Counted from the stretch's first letter, positions 36,554-45,985 are shown. The stretch is DNA of 64,000 bases from CBDAPE01 sp965198325 (GCA_965198325.1 CBDAPE010000018.1:372001-436000); one strand, 5' to 3'. A program made the numbers and translations. The notes: generated by a model not told the origin, from the sequence alone.

Positions 36554-37144
36554 TTGGCAAGAAGAAAGGAATACGATCCGGAAGTTGCTTTGGACCAGGC
36601 GATGCAGGTGTTCTGGAGCCGGGGCTACGAAGCAACCTCGCTCGCCGATCTCATGGCCGCCACGGGTCTATCCAAGAGCAGCCTCTACGACGCCTTTCCG
36701 AGCAAGCACGGCCTGTTTCTGGCCGCGCTCGAACGCTACGACGATTTGATCATCGAAGACATGGTGCGCCGTCTCGACGAGGCCCGCCTGCCCCGCGCAG
36801 CGATTACGGCGCTTTTGATCGCTGTTGCCAACGGCTCGGTCTATCGGGAACAGCGGGGCTGCCTGCTCGCGAACGCGGTTATGGAGCTGGGTCCGCGGGA
36901 CCCGGAGGCCCATGACCGCATCGCGCGCGGGTTCGGCCGGCTCGAGGACGCGATCTACCGCACGATCCGCCGCGCCCAGCAGGAGGGCGAAATTGCGGAA
37001 GCCCGCGACGCACGCGCCCTGGCGGGTTACCTCCTCAGCGCAATCAACGGCCTGCGGGTAAGCGCCAAGGCCGCTCCCGACCGTCTGCGCCTGAACGGGA
37101 TCTTACGATCGATCCTGGGTGTCCTCGACGAACGAGCCCCATAA
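36554..37144 (+). CDS. TetR family transcriptional regulator
   Basis: A 196-residue repressor. The N-terminal helix-turn-helix is GYEATSLADLMAATGLSKSSLYDAFPSKHGLF, very close to the group of TetR proteins that carry the YDAF-SK signature. The C-terminal ligand domain is helical with RGCLLANAVMELG. The start is TTG at 36554 with AAGG 7 bases upstream, and the conserved basic ARRKEYDPE follows directly. No target gene lies next to it on the same strand; the divergent FecR-domain gene is 284 bp away. Convergent with gcrA. Confidence 0.9.
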   Translation: MARRKEYDPEVALDQAMQVFWSRGYEATSLADLMAATGLSKSSLYDAFPSKHGLFLAALERYDDLIIEDMVRRLDEARLPRAAITALLIAVANGSVYREQRGCLLANAVMELGPRDPEAHDRIARGFGRLEDAIYRTIRRAQQEGEIAEARDARALAGYLLSAINGLRVSAKAAPDRLRLNGILRSILGVLDERAP

Positions 37145-37188
37145 GCGGCGCTGCCGTCACCGACACATCGCGCTGTGATGGGAGGCGA

Positions 37189-37539
37189 TCAGGCGGCTTT
37201 CGCCGGCTTCCTGCCGTCGCGCTTCGGAACCGAGGAGATGTAGGCGACGGCACAGTGTTCGGCGCAATAGGGTCGCGACGCGACCGCCGCCTTGCCGCAA
37301 AAATGGAAGTTCGGCTCATCGGGGTCGCCGATCGGCCACAGGCAGGTCGGTCCCTTGACCTCGACGATCGTCGTGGGCTTGCGCTGGATCGGCGATTCCC
37401 GGGACGGCAGACCGAGGCGATGGACCTTGCCCACGACGGCGTTCTTGGAAACTCCGATGCGTCGACCGATTTCGCTTGTGGTCAGGCCCTCGTTCCAGAG
37501 CCGCTCCACTTCGGCAATTCGTTCGGGTGTCCAAGTCAT
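37189..37539 (-). CDS. gcrA: GcrA cell-cycle regulator
   Basis: A 116-residue regulator found only in alphaproteobacteria. In Caulobacter GcrA binds sigma-70 and CcrM-methylated GANTC sites to activate cell-cycle genes. The N-terminus TWTPERIAEVERLWNEGLTTSEIGRRIGVSKNAVVGKVHRLGL is the diagnostic GcrA helix-turn-helix. The middle has CLWPIGDPDEPNFHFCG and the end holds a PYCAEHCAVAY cysteine/histidine block. I prefer ATG 37539 since the family starts M-x-W-T; an in-frame ATG at 37548 adds three residues and lies very close to GGGGG. Confidence 0.95.
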   Translation of the reverse strand: MTWTPERIAEVERLWNEGLTTSEIGRRIGVSKNAVVGKVHRLGLPSRESPIQRKPTTIVEVKGPTCLWPIGDPDEPNFHFCGKAAVASRPYCAEHCAVAYISSVPKRDGRKPAKAA

Positions 37540-37743
37540 GAGTTCCATGTCCCCCTAAATATTGGGTGATGCTTGCCTTCGGCCACAAGATATAGAAAAT
37601 TTGGAGAAGCACAAGTGCGAACCGCCGGAAAGCCTGAAGATTTCAGCCGATGTCGGCGATTATCCACCCGTGTCGCCGCCTGCGCCACCTAACCGAATCC
37701 GCCAGCCCGATCCCGGATAGACCGGGCGCGGAGCGACGATTGG

Positions 37744-38307
37744 TCAGCGACGCCGGCGCAACAGCAGATAAAGCGCCCCGGCACCACCGTGACGGGGTTG
37801 GGCCTCCTGGAATCCGAGGATCATCGACCGCAAGGGCGATTGGTTCAGCCAGCGGGGCACCATGCGCCGCAAGACGCCGGCAAGACCGCCGGGTACACTG
37901 GACGAGCCGCGCCCCTTGCCCGTAATCACCAAAACACAACGCTTATCCGTCGCTGCGGCCTCGAAGACAAACTCGGCAAGCGCCCCGTGGGCCTCGGCCT
38001 GGGCCATGCCGTGCAGATCGATCCGATCCTCGATCGGATACTGGCCACGCTTCAGCCGCATGGCGCTGCGGGTATCGAGCCCGGGCAGACGGCCCGAACG
38101 AAGCTCGGGCAGATTCGACCGGGGGATCGGTCCCGGCGGCGCGCCGGCGTTTCGATCATCCGGCGGGTCGGCGTGTGCGGGCGGTGCCGCCTCGTCGGGC
38201 AGTGTCGGGCGCTCGCGCCGGGGTTCGACATCGCGCATGACGTCGCGAAACAGGTCCCGCTCGGACCGGCTGGGCACGCGGCCCGAACGCTCCATGCGCC
38301 GACTCAC
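37744..38307 (-). CDS. Smr/MutS2-domain nuclease-like protein
   Basis: A 187-residue protein with a C-terminal Smr domain (residues about 90-187). The domain carries IEDRIDLHGMAQAEAHGAL (DLHG motif), VLVITGKGRGS (TGKG motif) and a final LNQSPLRSMILGFQEAQPRHGGAGALYLLLR. Smr domains cut nucleic acids. Residues 1-80 are charged, proline-rich and probably disordered. It starts with GTG overlapping the lutC TGA (GTGA), so it is coupled to the lactate operon. A Smr gene near timA and mltA is a usual alphaproteobacterial order; the lut genes are the added part. Confidence 0.88.
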   Translation of the reverse strand: MSRRMERSGRVPSRSERDLFRDVMRDVEPRRERPTLPDEAAPPAHADPPDDRNAGAPPGPIPRSNLPELRSGRLPGLDTRSAMRLKRGQYPIEDRIDLHGMAQAEAHGALAEFVFEAAATDKRCVLVITGKGRGSSSVPGGLAGVLRRMVPRWLNQSPLRSMILGFQEAQPRHGGAGALYLLLRRRR

Positions 38308-39002
38308 GACCCGTCGCCCCCGTTCGTTACCAGGATAATGTGGAGCCGGCGCGGGCCATGGGCGCCGAGCTGGATCTTTTGCTCGATATCCGCGGTTCGC
38401 GAGGGTCCGGTGATGAAATTGACGGCCCGGGGCATGGCGCCGCGCGTGCGCAACGCCGTCCAGCCCTCCTCGTAGTTGCCGATCACCTTGGAGGCGGGAA
38501 GCACGACAATGTGATTGTCCGGCAGGAAGTTCAGCGTGGTCGGGCTTTCGGGTCCGGACAGCGCCATCAGCGTACCGGTCTCGGCAATTCCAGCGAACGC
38601 GCTGGTTACTCCGACGAGATCGTCGCCCTCGGTCTTGCCGCGCTTGATTCGCAGGGTCGGCCGACCCGCCCATGGATAGCTGTCAAGTTCGGGATCCGGT
38701 GCCATCACCAGATCGCTCGGCAGATTATGACCCGCAAGGTATTCCGCGACCGCTCCCGGCACCGCGGCCGGGTTCGTCACCCGTACCACCGTCGCCTTGA
38801 CCTCCTGGGCGAAGTGCTCGAAGAGATCGAGCTGCTCGTCATGGGAGACGTTGGCCCGCTCCGGAATCAGGTTCGGTGTCGGGTTGGCCAGCCGCGCGTC
38901 AAGGGCGTTGCGCGCCGCGCCGTCGAGCGGCCCGCGGTCGAGACCCTTGCGGATGCCAGCCAGGATGGTGCCGCGCGCGCTGCCCGTCGCCGAGGCGCTC
39001 AA
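38304..39002 (-). CDS. lutC: LutC/YkgG family LUD-domain protein
   Basis: A 232-residue LUD-domain protein, third member of the LutABC L-lactate oxidation system. Conserved stretches are VGVTSAFAGIAETGTLMALSG (the ETGT motif of LUD proteins), NFLPDNHIVVLPASKVIGNYEEGW and a C-terminal PSRTADIEQKIQLGAHGPRR, which is characteristic. Its start overlaps the lutB stop by 4 bp. Activity is inferred from the complete lutABC set. Confidence 0.93.
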   Translation of the reverse strand: MSASATGSARGTILAGIRKGLDRGPLDGAARNALDARLANPTPNLIPERANVSHDEQLDLFEHFAQEVKATVVRVTNPAAVPGAVAEYLAGHNLPSDLVMAPDPELDSYPWAGRPTLRIKRGKTEGDDLVGVTSAFAGIAETGTLMALSGPESPTTLNFLPDNHIVVLPASKVIGNYEEGWTALRTRGAMPRAVNFITGPSRTADIEQKIQLGAHGPRRLHIILVTNGGDGS

Positions 39003-40429
39003 GGCGCCCGTCCTGGTCTCTGGCCTGCTTTCCAGCGGGCCTTGAACGTTCGCCCCTGAGGCGCAGGCAAATCGCGAGATGCGGTCCAGCCGCCCGCGAG
39101 TGGTAACTTGCCAAACCGGCCGCGACCGCCGCTCAGAAACCGGAGGACCGGCATGCCAAGCGCCATCGTCCGGTTATAAAACCCGGGCCGCCGGGCAAGC
39201 CAGGCCCACAAGGCGAGCCCGCGGCGAAACGCCGGCGCCGAGTAGCGGCCCTCGAATTCGCGCTCGCGCCAGTGGCGCATCATGCGCGGCAGCGGAATGC
39301 GCATCGGGCAAACCGCCTCGCAGCGGCCGCAAAACGACGACGCATTGGGCAGATGACCCGCCTGCTCGACGCCGATCAGGAGCGGCGTATAGACCGCTCC
39401 CATCGGGCCGGAATAGACCCAGCCATAGGCATGGCCGCCGATCCCCCGGTAGACCGGGCAGTGGTTGAGACAGGCGGCGCAGCGAATGCAGCGCAGAATA
39501 TCCTGAAACTCCGTCCCCAGCGCGGCGCTCCGTCCGTTATCGAGAATCACGACATGAAATTCCGCTGGCCCGTCGGGGTCGCCGGCGCGCCGCGGCCCGG
39601 AGGTGAACGTCGTGTAAGTGGAGAATTCCTGGCCCGTCGCCGAACGCGCCAGCACGCGAAGCAGGGTCGTCGCGTCCTCAAGCGTCGGCACGACCTTCTC
39701 GATCGAGGCCGTCACGATCTGGACCCGGGGCAGGGTCTGGGTGAGATCGCCGTTGCCCTCGTTCGTCACGATCACGGTGCTGCCGGTCTCGGCGATCATG
39801 AAATTCGCGCCCGTGATTCCGACGTCCGCATCGAGGTATTTCTGGCGCAGGATCTGACGCGCTTCATCGACCAGCTCGCGTGTCTCTTCGAGCCGTTCGG
39901 TCTTGCCGTATTTCGCGTGATGCTCGACGAAGAGATCGGCGACGTCGTCCTGATTCTTGTGGATCGCCGGCGCGATAATGTGGCTCGGCGGCTCGCCTGC
40001 AAGCTGGATAATGTATTCCCCGAGATCGGTTTCGATGGGCTCGATGCCGTTGGCTTCGAGGAAGGGATTGAGCCCGATCTCCTCACCGATCATGGTCTTT
40101 CCCTTGGTCACCGTCCGCGCATTGGCGGTCCGGCAAATCTCGAGGATCGCCTGGCGGGCTTCTGCCCCGGTCTGGCACCAATGAACCGTGCCGCCTTGGC
40201 CGACGACGTTTTCCTCGAACCGCTCGAGATAAAAATCGAGGTTCTCAAGAGTGTGATTCTTGATGTCGCGGCTCTGATCGCGCAGGGCCTCGAATTCGGG
40301 CAGTCGGCCAATCGCCTTGCCCCGCTTGTCGACAAAGCCGACGCGCATGTTGCCGAGCGCCTTTTGCAGCCGCGCATCCGTGAGCGCGTCACTCGCACTT
40401 TGTTTGAAATCCTGGCAGGTAATGTCCAT
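38999..40429 (-). CDS. lutB: LutB, iron-sulfur L-lactate utilisation protein
   Basis: A 476-residue cytoplasmic protein with an N-terminal LUD domain (IAETGSTVIVTNEGNGDLTQTLP) and two [4Fe-4S] motifs, CIRCAACLNHCPVYRGIGGHAYG and CGRCEAVCPMRIPLPRMMRHW. It is the electron-transfer subunit of LutABC that oxidises L-lactate to pyruvate. Length is normal. It begins 6 bp after lutA on the minus strand and overlaps lutC. The gene order lutA-lutB-lutC is standard. Confidence 0.94.
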   Translation of the reverse strand: MDITCQDFKQSASDALTDARLQKALGNMRVGFVDKRGKAIGRLPEFEALRDQSRDIKNHTLENLDFYLERFEENVVGQGGTVHWCQTGAEARQAILEICRTANARTVTKGKTMIGEEIGLNPFLEANGIEPIETDLGEYIIQLAGEPPSHIIAPAIHKNQDDVADLFVEHHAKYGKTERLEETRELVDEARQILRQKYLDADVGITGANFMIAETGSTVIVTNEGNGDLTQTLPRVQIVTASIEKVVPTLEDATTLLRVLARSATGQEFSTYTTFTSGPRRAGDPDGPAEFHVVILDNGRSAALGTEFQDILRCIRCAACLNHCPVYRGIGGHAYGWVYSGPMGAVYTPLLIGVEQAGHLPNASSFCGRCEAVCPMRIPLPRMMRHWREREFEGRYSAPAFRRGLALWAWLARRPGFYNRTMALGMPVLRFLSGGRGRFGKLPLAGGWTASRDLPAPQGRTFKARWKAGQRPGRAP

Positions 40430-40435
40430 GTCGGC

Positions 40436-41203
40436 CTAGCGCTCCGGCTCGCCGATGGCGGGCGCATCGGACATGCCGGCCAGGACCTCCGCCACATGCC
40501 GGGCTTCCATCGGGCTACCGGTCCGTTTCAAGCGCCCCGCCATGTTGAACAGACAGCCGAGATCACCGGCGAGCAGGGTTTGGGCACCCGTCTTCTCCAC
40601 ATCGGCGAGCTTGGTGTCGACCATGCTCGTGGAGATGTCGGGATATTTGACGCAGAATGTGCCGCCGAAGCCGCAACAGACTTCGGGCTCGGCGAGCTCG
40701 ACGAGTTCGAGCCCGTCCACCGTCCGCAGCAGCCGGCGGGGCTGCTCCTTGATCTCGAGTTCGCGCAGGCTCGAGCAGGAATCGTGATAGGTCACCCGGC
40801 CATTGAAGTGCGCCGCGACGCTCGTCACGCCCCGCACGTCGACCAGGAAGGATGCGAGCTCGAACGTCTTCTTCGCCAGCGCATCGGCGCGCGGACCCCA
40901 TCCCGGGTCGTCGGCGAACAGCCGGGGATAGTGCTCCTTGATCATGCCGCCGCACGAGCCCGAGGGAACGACGGTGTAGTCGAAGCCCTCGAAGCTCTCG
41001 ATCACCTGCCGCGCGATCGCCTGGGTCGTCGCCCGATCACCCGAATTGTAGGCCGGCTGACCACAGCAGGTCTGCGCCATCGGCACTTGGACGGAACAGC
41101 CTGCCTGCTCCAGCAGCCGCACCGCCGCAAAACCGACGGACGGCCGCATCAAATCGACGAGGCAGGTCACGAACAGGCCGACGCGAACGGCGCTTGACGT
41201 CAT
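40436..41203 (-). CDS. lutA: LutA, CCG-domain (Fe-S)-binding protein
   Basis: A 255-residue protein with two cysteine-rich CCG domains, QTCCGQPAYNSGD and EVCCGFGGTFCVKYPDIS, the signature of LutA/YkgE and heterodisulfide-reductase-like subunits. It is the first gene of the minus-strand lut operon for L-lactate use. The ATG at 41203 gives the conserved VGLFVTCLVDLMRP start. No LutR or LutP gene lies beside it, so regulation is not evident. Confidence 0.94.
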   Translation of the reverse strand: MTSSAVRVGLFVTCLVDLMRPSVGFAAVRLLEQAGCSVQVPMAQTCCGQPAYNSGDRATTQAIARQVIESFEGFDYTVVPSGSCGGMIKEHYPRLFADDPGWGPRADALAKKTFELASFLVDVRGVTSVAAHFNGRVTYHDSCSSLRELEIKEQPRRLLRTVDGLELVELAEPEVCCGFGGTFCVKYPDISTSMVDTKLADVEKTGAQTLLAGDLGCLFNMAGRLKRTGSPMEARHVAEVLAGMSDAPAIGEPER

Positions 41204-41291
41204 CGTTGGGGCCTTCTCTCCGGCGAACAGGAGGCATCGAGGATGGCGGCACGGGCGGCTTTGAGCAAGTCAAACATGGTGCTGGTCGGGG

Positions 41292-42530
41292 TTACGGCGC
41301 GGCGGCCTGTTGCAGCACGGCGAGGTGGCGCGGCAGCAGCAGAAAAAGCCGCCCCGAACTCCTCATATGGCCCGCGACCCACTCCGCGTCAGCGCCCGCG
41401 CCCCAGTACAGATCGCCGCGCACCGGGCCCCGGATCGCACCGCCTGTATCCTGCGCAATGACGAGTCTGCGCAACCGCTCATCGGGCGCGCCCGGCGTTG
41501 CCGCGGGCGCGCTGGACTCGAGCCAGAGCGGAGCACCGAGAGGAATAAACCGGTTGTCGACCGCAAGCGAACGCCCCGGCGTCAGCGGCACGCCCGCAGC
41601 GCCGAGCGGGCCGGACTCGCTGCCATCACCGGGCAGCCAGCGAAAGAAAATGTACGAGGCGTTGAGCGCCATGACGCTTGTGGCCTCGGGCGCATTTGCA
41701 TCGAGCCAGTTCCGGATCAACTGGAGCGAAACCTCCTCCTGGTCGAGCACGCCACGCGCCACCAGGTCCCGGCCGATGGCGTAATAAGGGTGGCCGTTGC
41801 TGGCGGCGTAGCCGATGCGCCGTGCGGAGCCATCTTCGAAGACGATACGCCCGGACCCCTGGATCTGGAGAAAAAAAGCCGCCACCGGATCGTCGATCCA
41901 GACCAGCTCAAGCCCGCGCCCGGCCAGCGCTCCGGCACCGATCGCCGCGCGATCCTCGAACGGCAGCAAGCGCCCCTGCTCGACCCGTCCCGCCAGTCTT
42001 TCACCCGCCAACTCCGACCGAAAAGCGCCGAGATCGACGGTTACGAGCTCGGGCGGTCGAGCATAGAGCGGCACACCATACTGCCCGTCGGGCGTCAGCG
42101 AGCCGCGAAGCTCCGGCTCGAAATAGCCCGTGAAGAGGCCCGTCGCCTCGCCGCCGCCAATTATCAAAAACGGTGTGAAAGCGGTCTCGAAATAACGCTG
42201 GGCAAGCGCATCGTCGAGGGCATCTGGGTCCAACGCGAGGGCCTCCTCACATGGCCCTCGCCAATCCGCCACCGTGCCCGACATGCCGCCGGCCCCCATC
42301 GAGCGCTCATCCGCGCGCAGGAGTAAAGGCCGGCAGCTCTGCTGAAAAGCGCCAAGCGCCGCCCCATGGCCGCCCTCGGACCAGCCCAGCAAATCCGTGA
42401 ACTCGACGGGTTCGAGATCAAACTCGTCCGGGGTCGGAGTCGGGGTTGGATCGACGCAAGCGCTCGCCAACAGGCCGGCCAAGGCAAACCCCAGCCCGAA
42501 GCGCAGCCAAACCGGGCCGCGCCCGCTCAC
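41292..42530 (-). CDS. mltA: Membrane-bound lytic murein transglycosylase A
   Basis: A 412-residue lipoprotein that cleaves peptidoglycan glycan strands, producing anhydromuropeptides. The lipobox LLASAC puts the lipidated Cys near residue 25. The MltA barrel has TGYFEPELRGS and FFLQIQGSGRIVFEDG, and the 3D domain carries VIAQDTGGAIRGPVRGDLYWG with the catalytic Asp. Length is typical. It overlaps the upstream Tim44-domain gene by 4 bp (ATGA), the common alphaproteobacterial pair. Confidence 0.94.
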   Translation of the reverse strand: MSGRGPVWLRFGLGFALAGLLASACVDPTPTPTPDEFDLEPVEFTDLLGWSEGGHGAALGAFQQSCRPLLLRADERSMGAGGMSGTVADWRGPCEEALALDPDALDDALAQRYFETAFTPFLIIGGGEATGLFTGYFEPELRGSLTPDGQYGVPLYARPPELVTVDLGAFRSELAGERLAGRVEQGRLLPFEDRAAIGAGALAGRGLELVWIDDPVAAFFLQIQGSGRIVFEDGSARRIGYAASNGHPYYAIGRDLVARGVLDQEEVSLQLIRNWLDANAPEATSVMALNASYIFFRWLPGDGSESGPLGAAGVPLTPGRSLAVDNRFIPLGAPLWLESSAPAATPGAPDERLRRLVIAQDTGGAIRGPVRGDLYWGAGADAEWVAGHMRSSGRLFLLLPRHLAVLQQAAAP

Positions 42531-43303
42531 GTCAGCGAGCGGGATCCGGCGAGCAGCCAGTTGGGATCGCGCGAGCGCGTATTGCGGGAAAAGGTCCAGA
42601 TATCCGTGACCCGGGCAACCTTGGACTCATCGCCGGCGACGACTTGGCCGTCGGCATCGCGCGTCACGTTGATTTGCTCGCTGATGAACTTAATCGTGAT
42701 CCGAGCCGTCCGACCGACCAGCTCGACTTCCAGCATATCGCTCGATTCGAGCCCCACGATCGTCGTCTCGAGCGATTGCTTGCTGGCCAGACGGTCCCGG
42801 ACGACGCCGACGAACTGGTCATAGACATCATCGGCCAGAAGTGGGCGCAACGCTGCCGTATCCGCCTTCGCGAACGCCTCCACGATCATCTCGAAGGCGG
42901 CCGTAGCGCCTTGCAGGAATTGCCGCTTGTCGAAGTCCGGATCGGCGACCGCGATTTGAGTCAGCCCGAGATCGACACTCGATTTGTCGCCGGGCCACTC
43001 GACGGGGTCACCGTCGGGTTCGGCCGCTGCGTCCGCCGTCTGGTCCACCGGCTCCCCCTCGGGTTGTTTCGAACGGGTGTGCTGCCTGGATTTTGACCTC
43101 TCGTCCTCGTCCCGCGAGCGATCCGGCAGATTGATCACCGTGCGCTCGCCTTTTTCCGCCGGCTTCGACCGGCGGCTGAAATTCTCTCCATCGCGACGCT
43201 CCTGCCCCGTCCGCCGGCCCAAGACGCTCCGCAGGCGCAGGAGGATGAATATCGCGATCATCGCGAAGAAGATGATGTCGAGGAATTGAATTCCGCTGGA
43301 CAT
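42527..43303 (-). CDS. timA: Tim44-like domain inner-membrane protein
   Basis: A 258-residue protein with one N-terminal membrane helix (IQFLDIIFFAMIAIFILLRL), a charged and probably disordered stretch (about 30-115) and a C-terminal Tim44/Mba1-like domain (FLQGATAAFEMIVEAFAKAD through VTDIWTFSRNTRSRDPNW). Bacterial TimA homologs gave rise to mitochondrial Tim44; in alphaproteobacteria they act at the inner membrane in protein assembly, though the details are unsettled. It is divergent from fxsA across 128 bp and coupled to mltA. Confidence 0.9.
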   Translation of the reverse strand: MSSGIQFLDIIFFAMIAIFILLRLRSVLGRRTGQERRDGENFSRRSKPAEKGERTVINLPDRSRDEDERSKSRQHTRSKQPEGEPVDQTADAAAEPDGDPVEWPGDKSSVDLGLTQIAVADPDFDKRQFLQGATAAFEMIVEAFAKADTAALRPLLADDVYDQFVGVVRDRLASKQSLETTIVGLESSDMLEVELVGRTARITIKFISEQINVTRDADGQVVAGDESKVARVTDIWTFSRNTRSRDPNWLLAGSRSLT

Positions 43304-43431
43304 GCTCCTACAACCTCACGGCGGGCGGCGGCGTCTTCGCGCGCCGATTCGCCCAGGGCAGGAAAAATCGTCGCTTGTTCAACGTCTAACCAGTTAAATA
43401 GCCTTTCGCTGGACAAACCACAAGCGCCGCC

Positions 43432-43917
43432 ATGCCGATCCTACTGCTTCTTGCCCTCACGGCCGTCGAGATTCTGCTCTTAATCGAGGTCGGAGGATGG
43501 ATCGGTTTCTGGCCGACTCTGGGCTCGGTCTTCGCAACCGCGATCATCGGCGGCATGATTTTGCGCCGGCAGGGGCTCTCTACGCTTGCACTTGCCCGTG
43601 AGCATATCGACCGCCGGGAAATTCCGGTTGCCCAGATGCTCGACGGCATGGCCCTTTTTGTCACTGCCCTCTTTCTGCTCACACCGGGCTATATCACCGA
43701 TTTTTTCGGCTTTATTCTGCTCGTTCCGCGACTTCGCCATTTCCTGCTTCGCCGAGCAATCCGGTATTTCGAATTGCGTGTCGCCGGTACCAGAGTCCAC
43801 CCGAAGCAGCGTCCCGATAGCCGGGTGATCGACGGTGATTTCGAGGACGTAACGCCGCCCGACAATCAGACCCGCCAGGGCAAGGACGACCGACTGCCGC
43901 CGTCTACCGGCAGATAA
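43432..43917 (+). CDS. fxsA: FxsA family membrane protein
   Basis: A 161-residue inner-membrane protein of the FxsA family. Two to three hydrophobic helices fill residues 1-45 and 75-100 (ILLLLALTAVEILLLIEVGG, ALFVTALFLLTPGYITDFFG), and the DLFGF/DFFGF-type loop LLTPGYITDFFGFILLVP is diagnostic. The tail is polar. In E. coli FxsA affects phage T7 F exclusion; its native role is unknown. secB follows after 84 bp, the usual order. Confidence 0.9.
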   Translation: MPILLLLALTAVEILLLIEVGGWIGFWPTLGSVFATAIIGGMILRRQGLSTLALAREHIDRREIPVAQMLDGMALFVTALFLLTPGYITDFFGFILLVPRLRHFLLRRAIRYFELRVAGTRVHPKQRPDSRVIDGDFEDVTPPDNQTRQGKDDRLPPSTGR

Positions 43918-44001
43918 GACTCGGCTTCCATTACGGGCCCGAGGTTGTCCCGGCTTCCAGTCCGTGCTAGTTGCGATCAATTCCGAGAAGGAGACCAGAT
44001 C

Positions 44002-44619
44002 ATGGCGGATAAGGATTCGCTCACGGTTCCCGTCGGTGCCGGCGACGCAGCGCCCGGCGCCCAACCCGGCGGTCAGGCCGACGAACAGGCTGCAGCCCGC
44101 CCCTTTATGGCCCTCGAAGCCCAGTATGTAAAAGACCTGTCCTTCGAGAATCCCCGTGCCCCGCAGAGCCTGGTGCCGACCGACAAGCGACCGGATATCC
44201 ACCTCGCCGTCGATGTCCAAGCTAAGACTCTCAAGGACAACAGCTACGAGGTCGCGTTACATCTGAAAGTCGACGCCAAGAGCGGCGATGACTCGATGTT
44301 CATCGTCGATTTGGTCTATGCCGGGGTTGCAACGCTGGCCAATGTGGAGCCCCAGACTCTCCAGCCCGTGTTGATGATCGAGGCGCCCCGCCAGTTGTTC
44401 CCGTTTGCCCGGCGAATCGTCAGCGACGCAGCCCGGGACGGCGGATTTCCGCCGCTCATGCTGGCTCCGATCGATTTCGTTGCGCTCTATCGCCGGGGAC
44501 TCGAGCAGCAGAAGGCCAAGGCGGAAGCCGGGGAGGCCGTCTCGACGATCGAGGGGGCTCCGGCCGGGACTCCTGCGGAGGAGCCCAAAGCCACAGCAGG
44601 TGATAAGAAATCCAAATAG
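44002..44619 (+). CDS. secB: Protein-export chaperone SecB
   Basis: A 205-residue cytosolic tetrameric chaperone that holds precursor proteins and delivers them to SecA. ALEAQYVKDLSFENPRAP, VALHLKVDAK and LFPFARRIVSDAARDGGFPPLMLAPIDF are the SecB signatures. The C-terminal extension beyond residue 175 is Ala/Glu/Lys-rich and longer than in E. coli. AGAAGGAG lies before the ATG at 44002. It is convergent with dnaQ. Confidence 0.96.
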   Translation: MADKDSLTVPVGAGDAAPGAQPGGQADEQAAARPFMALEAQYVKDLSFENPRAPQSLVPTDKRPDIHLAVDVQAKTLKDNSYEVALHLKVDAKSGDDSMFIVDLVYAGVATLANVEPQTLQPVLMIEAPRQLFPFARRIVSDAARDGGFPPLMLAPIDFVALYRRGLEQQKAKAEAGEAVSTIEGAPAGTPAEEPKATAGDKKSK

Positions 44620-44647
44620 AAGTAATCCACCGGCAATAGCCGCCCGT

Positions 44648-45343
44648 TCAGTCCGCAGCCTCGTCGCCTCGCGCCCAGATCGGATCATTCAGGGTCGCAA
44701 CGAACGCAGCATGTGCGGCAAGTTCGTCACGGCTCGGCGTATGCGGCCTCGGTTCACGCCGGGCGAGGTTTCCTCCAACGACCGGCTCGTTATCCGACGC
44801 GCTGGACCGCGTACCCAGGGCGAGGTCCGGCTGGCGCCCTCCGACGAATTCGAGATAGACCTCGGCCAGAAGCTCGGCGTCGAGCAACGCGCCATGGCGG
44901 GTCCGCTTGGAGTTATCGATGCCGAACCGTCTGCATAGAGCGTCAAGACTGTTCTGGGCGCCGGGAAAGCGCTGGCGGGCGATCTTTACCGTGTCGACCG
45001 CCCGCGAGGCCTCGATCGGTGCCAGGCCCAGCCGCTCGAGCTCCGCATTGAGGAAGCCCAGATCGAATGCCGCGTTATGGATCACCAGCGGGTCGTTGCC
45101 GACAAAATTCAGGAATTCGGCGACGACTTCGGCGAAGACCGGCTTGTCGCTGAGAAAGTCCGTCGACAGGCCGTGGACCGCGAAGGCGCCCTCGGGGACA
45201 TCCCGCTCGGGATTGACATAGCGCTGCCACCCCTCGCCCGTTGCAACATGGTTGACCAGCTCGAGGCAGCCGATCTCGACCAGCCGGTGCCCTTCGGCGG
45301 GGTCGAGGCCGGTGGTTTCGGTGTCGAGAACGATTTCGCGCAA
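44648..45343 (-). CDS. dnaQ: DNA polymerase III epsilon subunit (proofreading exonuclease)
   Basis: A 231-residue DnaQ-type 3'-5' exonuclease that proofreads the replicase. ExoI EIVLDTETTGLDP, ExoII VIHNAAFDLGFLN and ExoIII TRHGALLDAELLAEVYLE are all intact, including the DEDDh His. It starts with TTG at 45343, preceded by GGAAGG at good spacing. It follows coaE by 4 bp, and its place between secB and coaE is the standard order. Confidence 0.96.
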   Translation of the reverse strand: MREIVLDTETTGLDPAEGHRLVEIGCLELVNHVATGEGWQRYVNPERDVPEGAFAVHGLSTDFLSDKPVFAEVVAEFLNFVGNDPLVIHNAAFDLGFLNAELERLGLAPIEASRAVDTVKIARQRFPGAQNSLDALCRRFGIDNSKRTRHGALLDAELLAEVYLEFVGGRQPDLALGTRSSASDNEPVVGGNLARREPRPHTPSRDELAAHAAFVATLNDPIWARGDEAAD

Positions 45344-45347
45344 GGGT

Positions 45348-45983
45348 TCAGACCTTCCAGCAAGCGGGCCATTTCCGACCGCTTCGAGATTTCAGCATTC
45401 TGGCGATCGCGCGGACCCGGTGCAAGGTCGCGAGCGTTCCAATCCCCGTCGAAATCACGAAATCCGCCCGACGGCATTTTTCCCGGTCCGGCATCTGCCG
45501 CTTGCGGATCGCCCCCAGTTTGGCGAGCGTCATACCCGGCCGACGCATGACCCGGGCGCGCTGGATGGCGGACGGTGCGCAGACCACCGCCACTGCATCG
45601 CAGCGTGTGTCTCCGCCGGTCTCGAAGAGCAGGGGTACCTCGAGCACGGCGAGTCGTTCGCCATTGCGCTCCGCGGCTTCGAGGAATTGTCGTTCTTCGA
45701 GCCGCACCAACGGGTGCAGGATCGCTTCCAGCCGGGCGAGCGCCCGATCGTCTCCGAACACCCTCGCGGCCAGCGCCCCGCGATCGATGCAGACGCCATC
45801 TGGACCGCGCTGGCGCACGCCGGAAAACACCTTGGCGACTTTCGCCACAGCGGAACCGCCTGGCCCAATCAGCCGGTGAACCGCACCGTCAGCATCGTAG
45901 ACGGCCACGGCATCACGGGCGAAGGCGCGGGCCGCGAAGCTCTTGCCCATGCCGATCGAACCGGTGAGTCCAAGGACGAACAC
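45348..45983 (-). CDS. coaE: Dephospho-CoA kinase
   Basis: A 211-residue enzyme that phosphorylates dephospho-CoA, the last step of coenzyme A synthesis. P-loop GLTGSIGMGKS is at the N-terminus, followed by YDADGAVHRL (substrate Asp) and the CoA domain LVRLEERQFLEAAERNG...LEVPLLFETGG. It starts with GTG at 45983, 2 bp after the aroE stop, so it is translationally coupled. Confidence 0.95.
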   Translation of the reverse strand: MFVLGLTGSIGMGKSFAARAFARDAVAVYDADGAVHRLIGPGGSAVAKVAKVFSGVRQRGPDGVCIDRGALAARVFGDDRALARLEAILHPLVRLEERQFLEAAERNGERLAVLEVPLLFETGGDTRCDAVAVVCAPSAIQRARVMRRPGMTLAKLGAIRKRQMPDREKCRRADFVISTGIGTLATLHRVRAIARMLKSRSGRKWPACWKV

Positions 45984-45985
45984 GC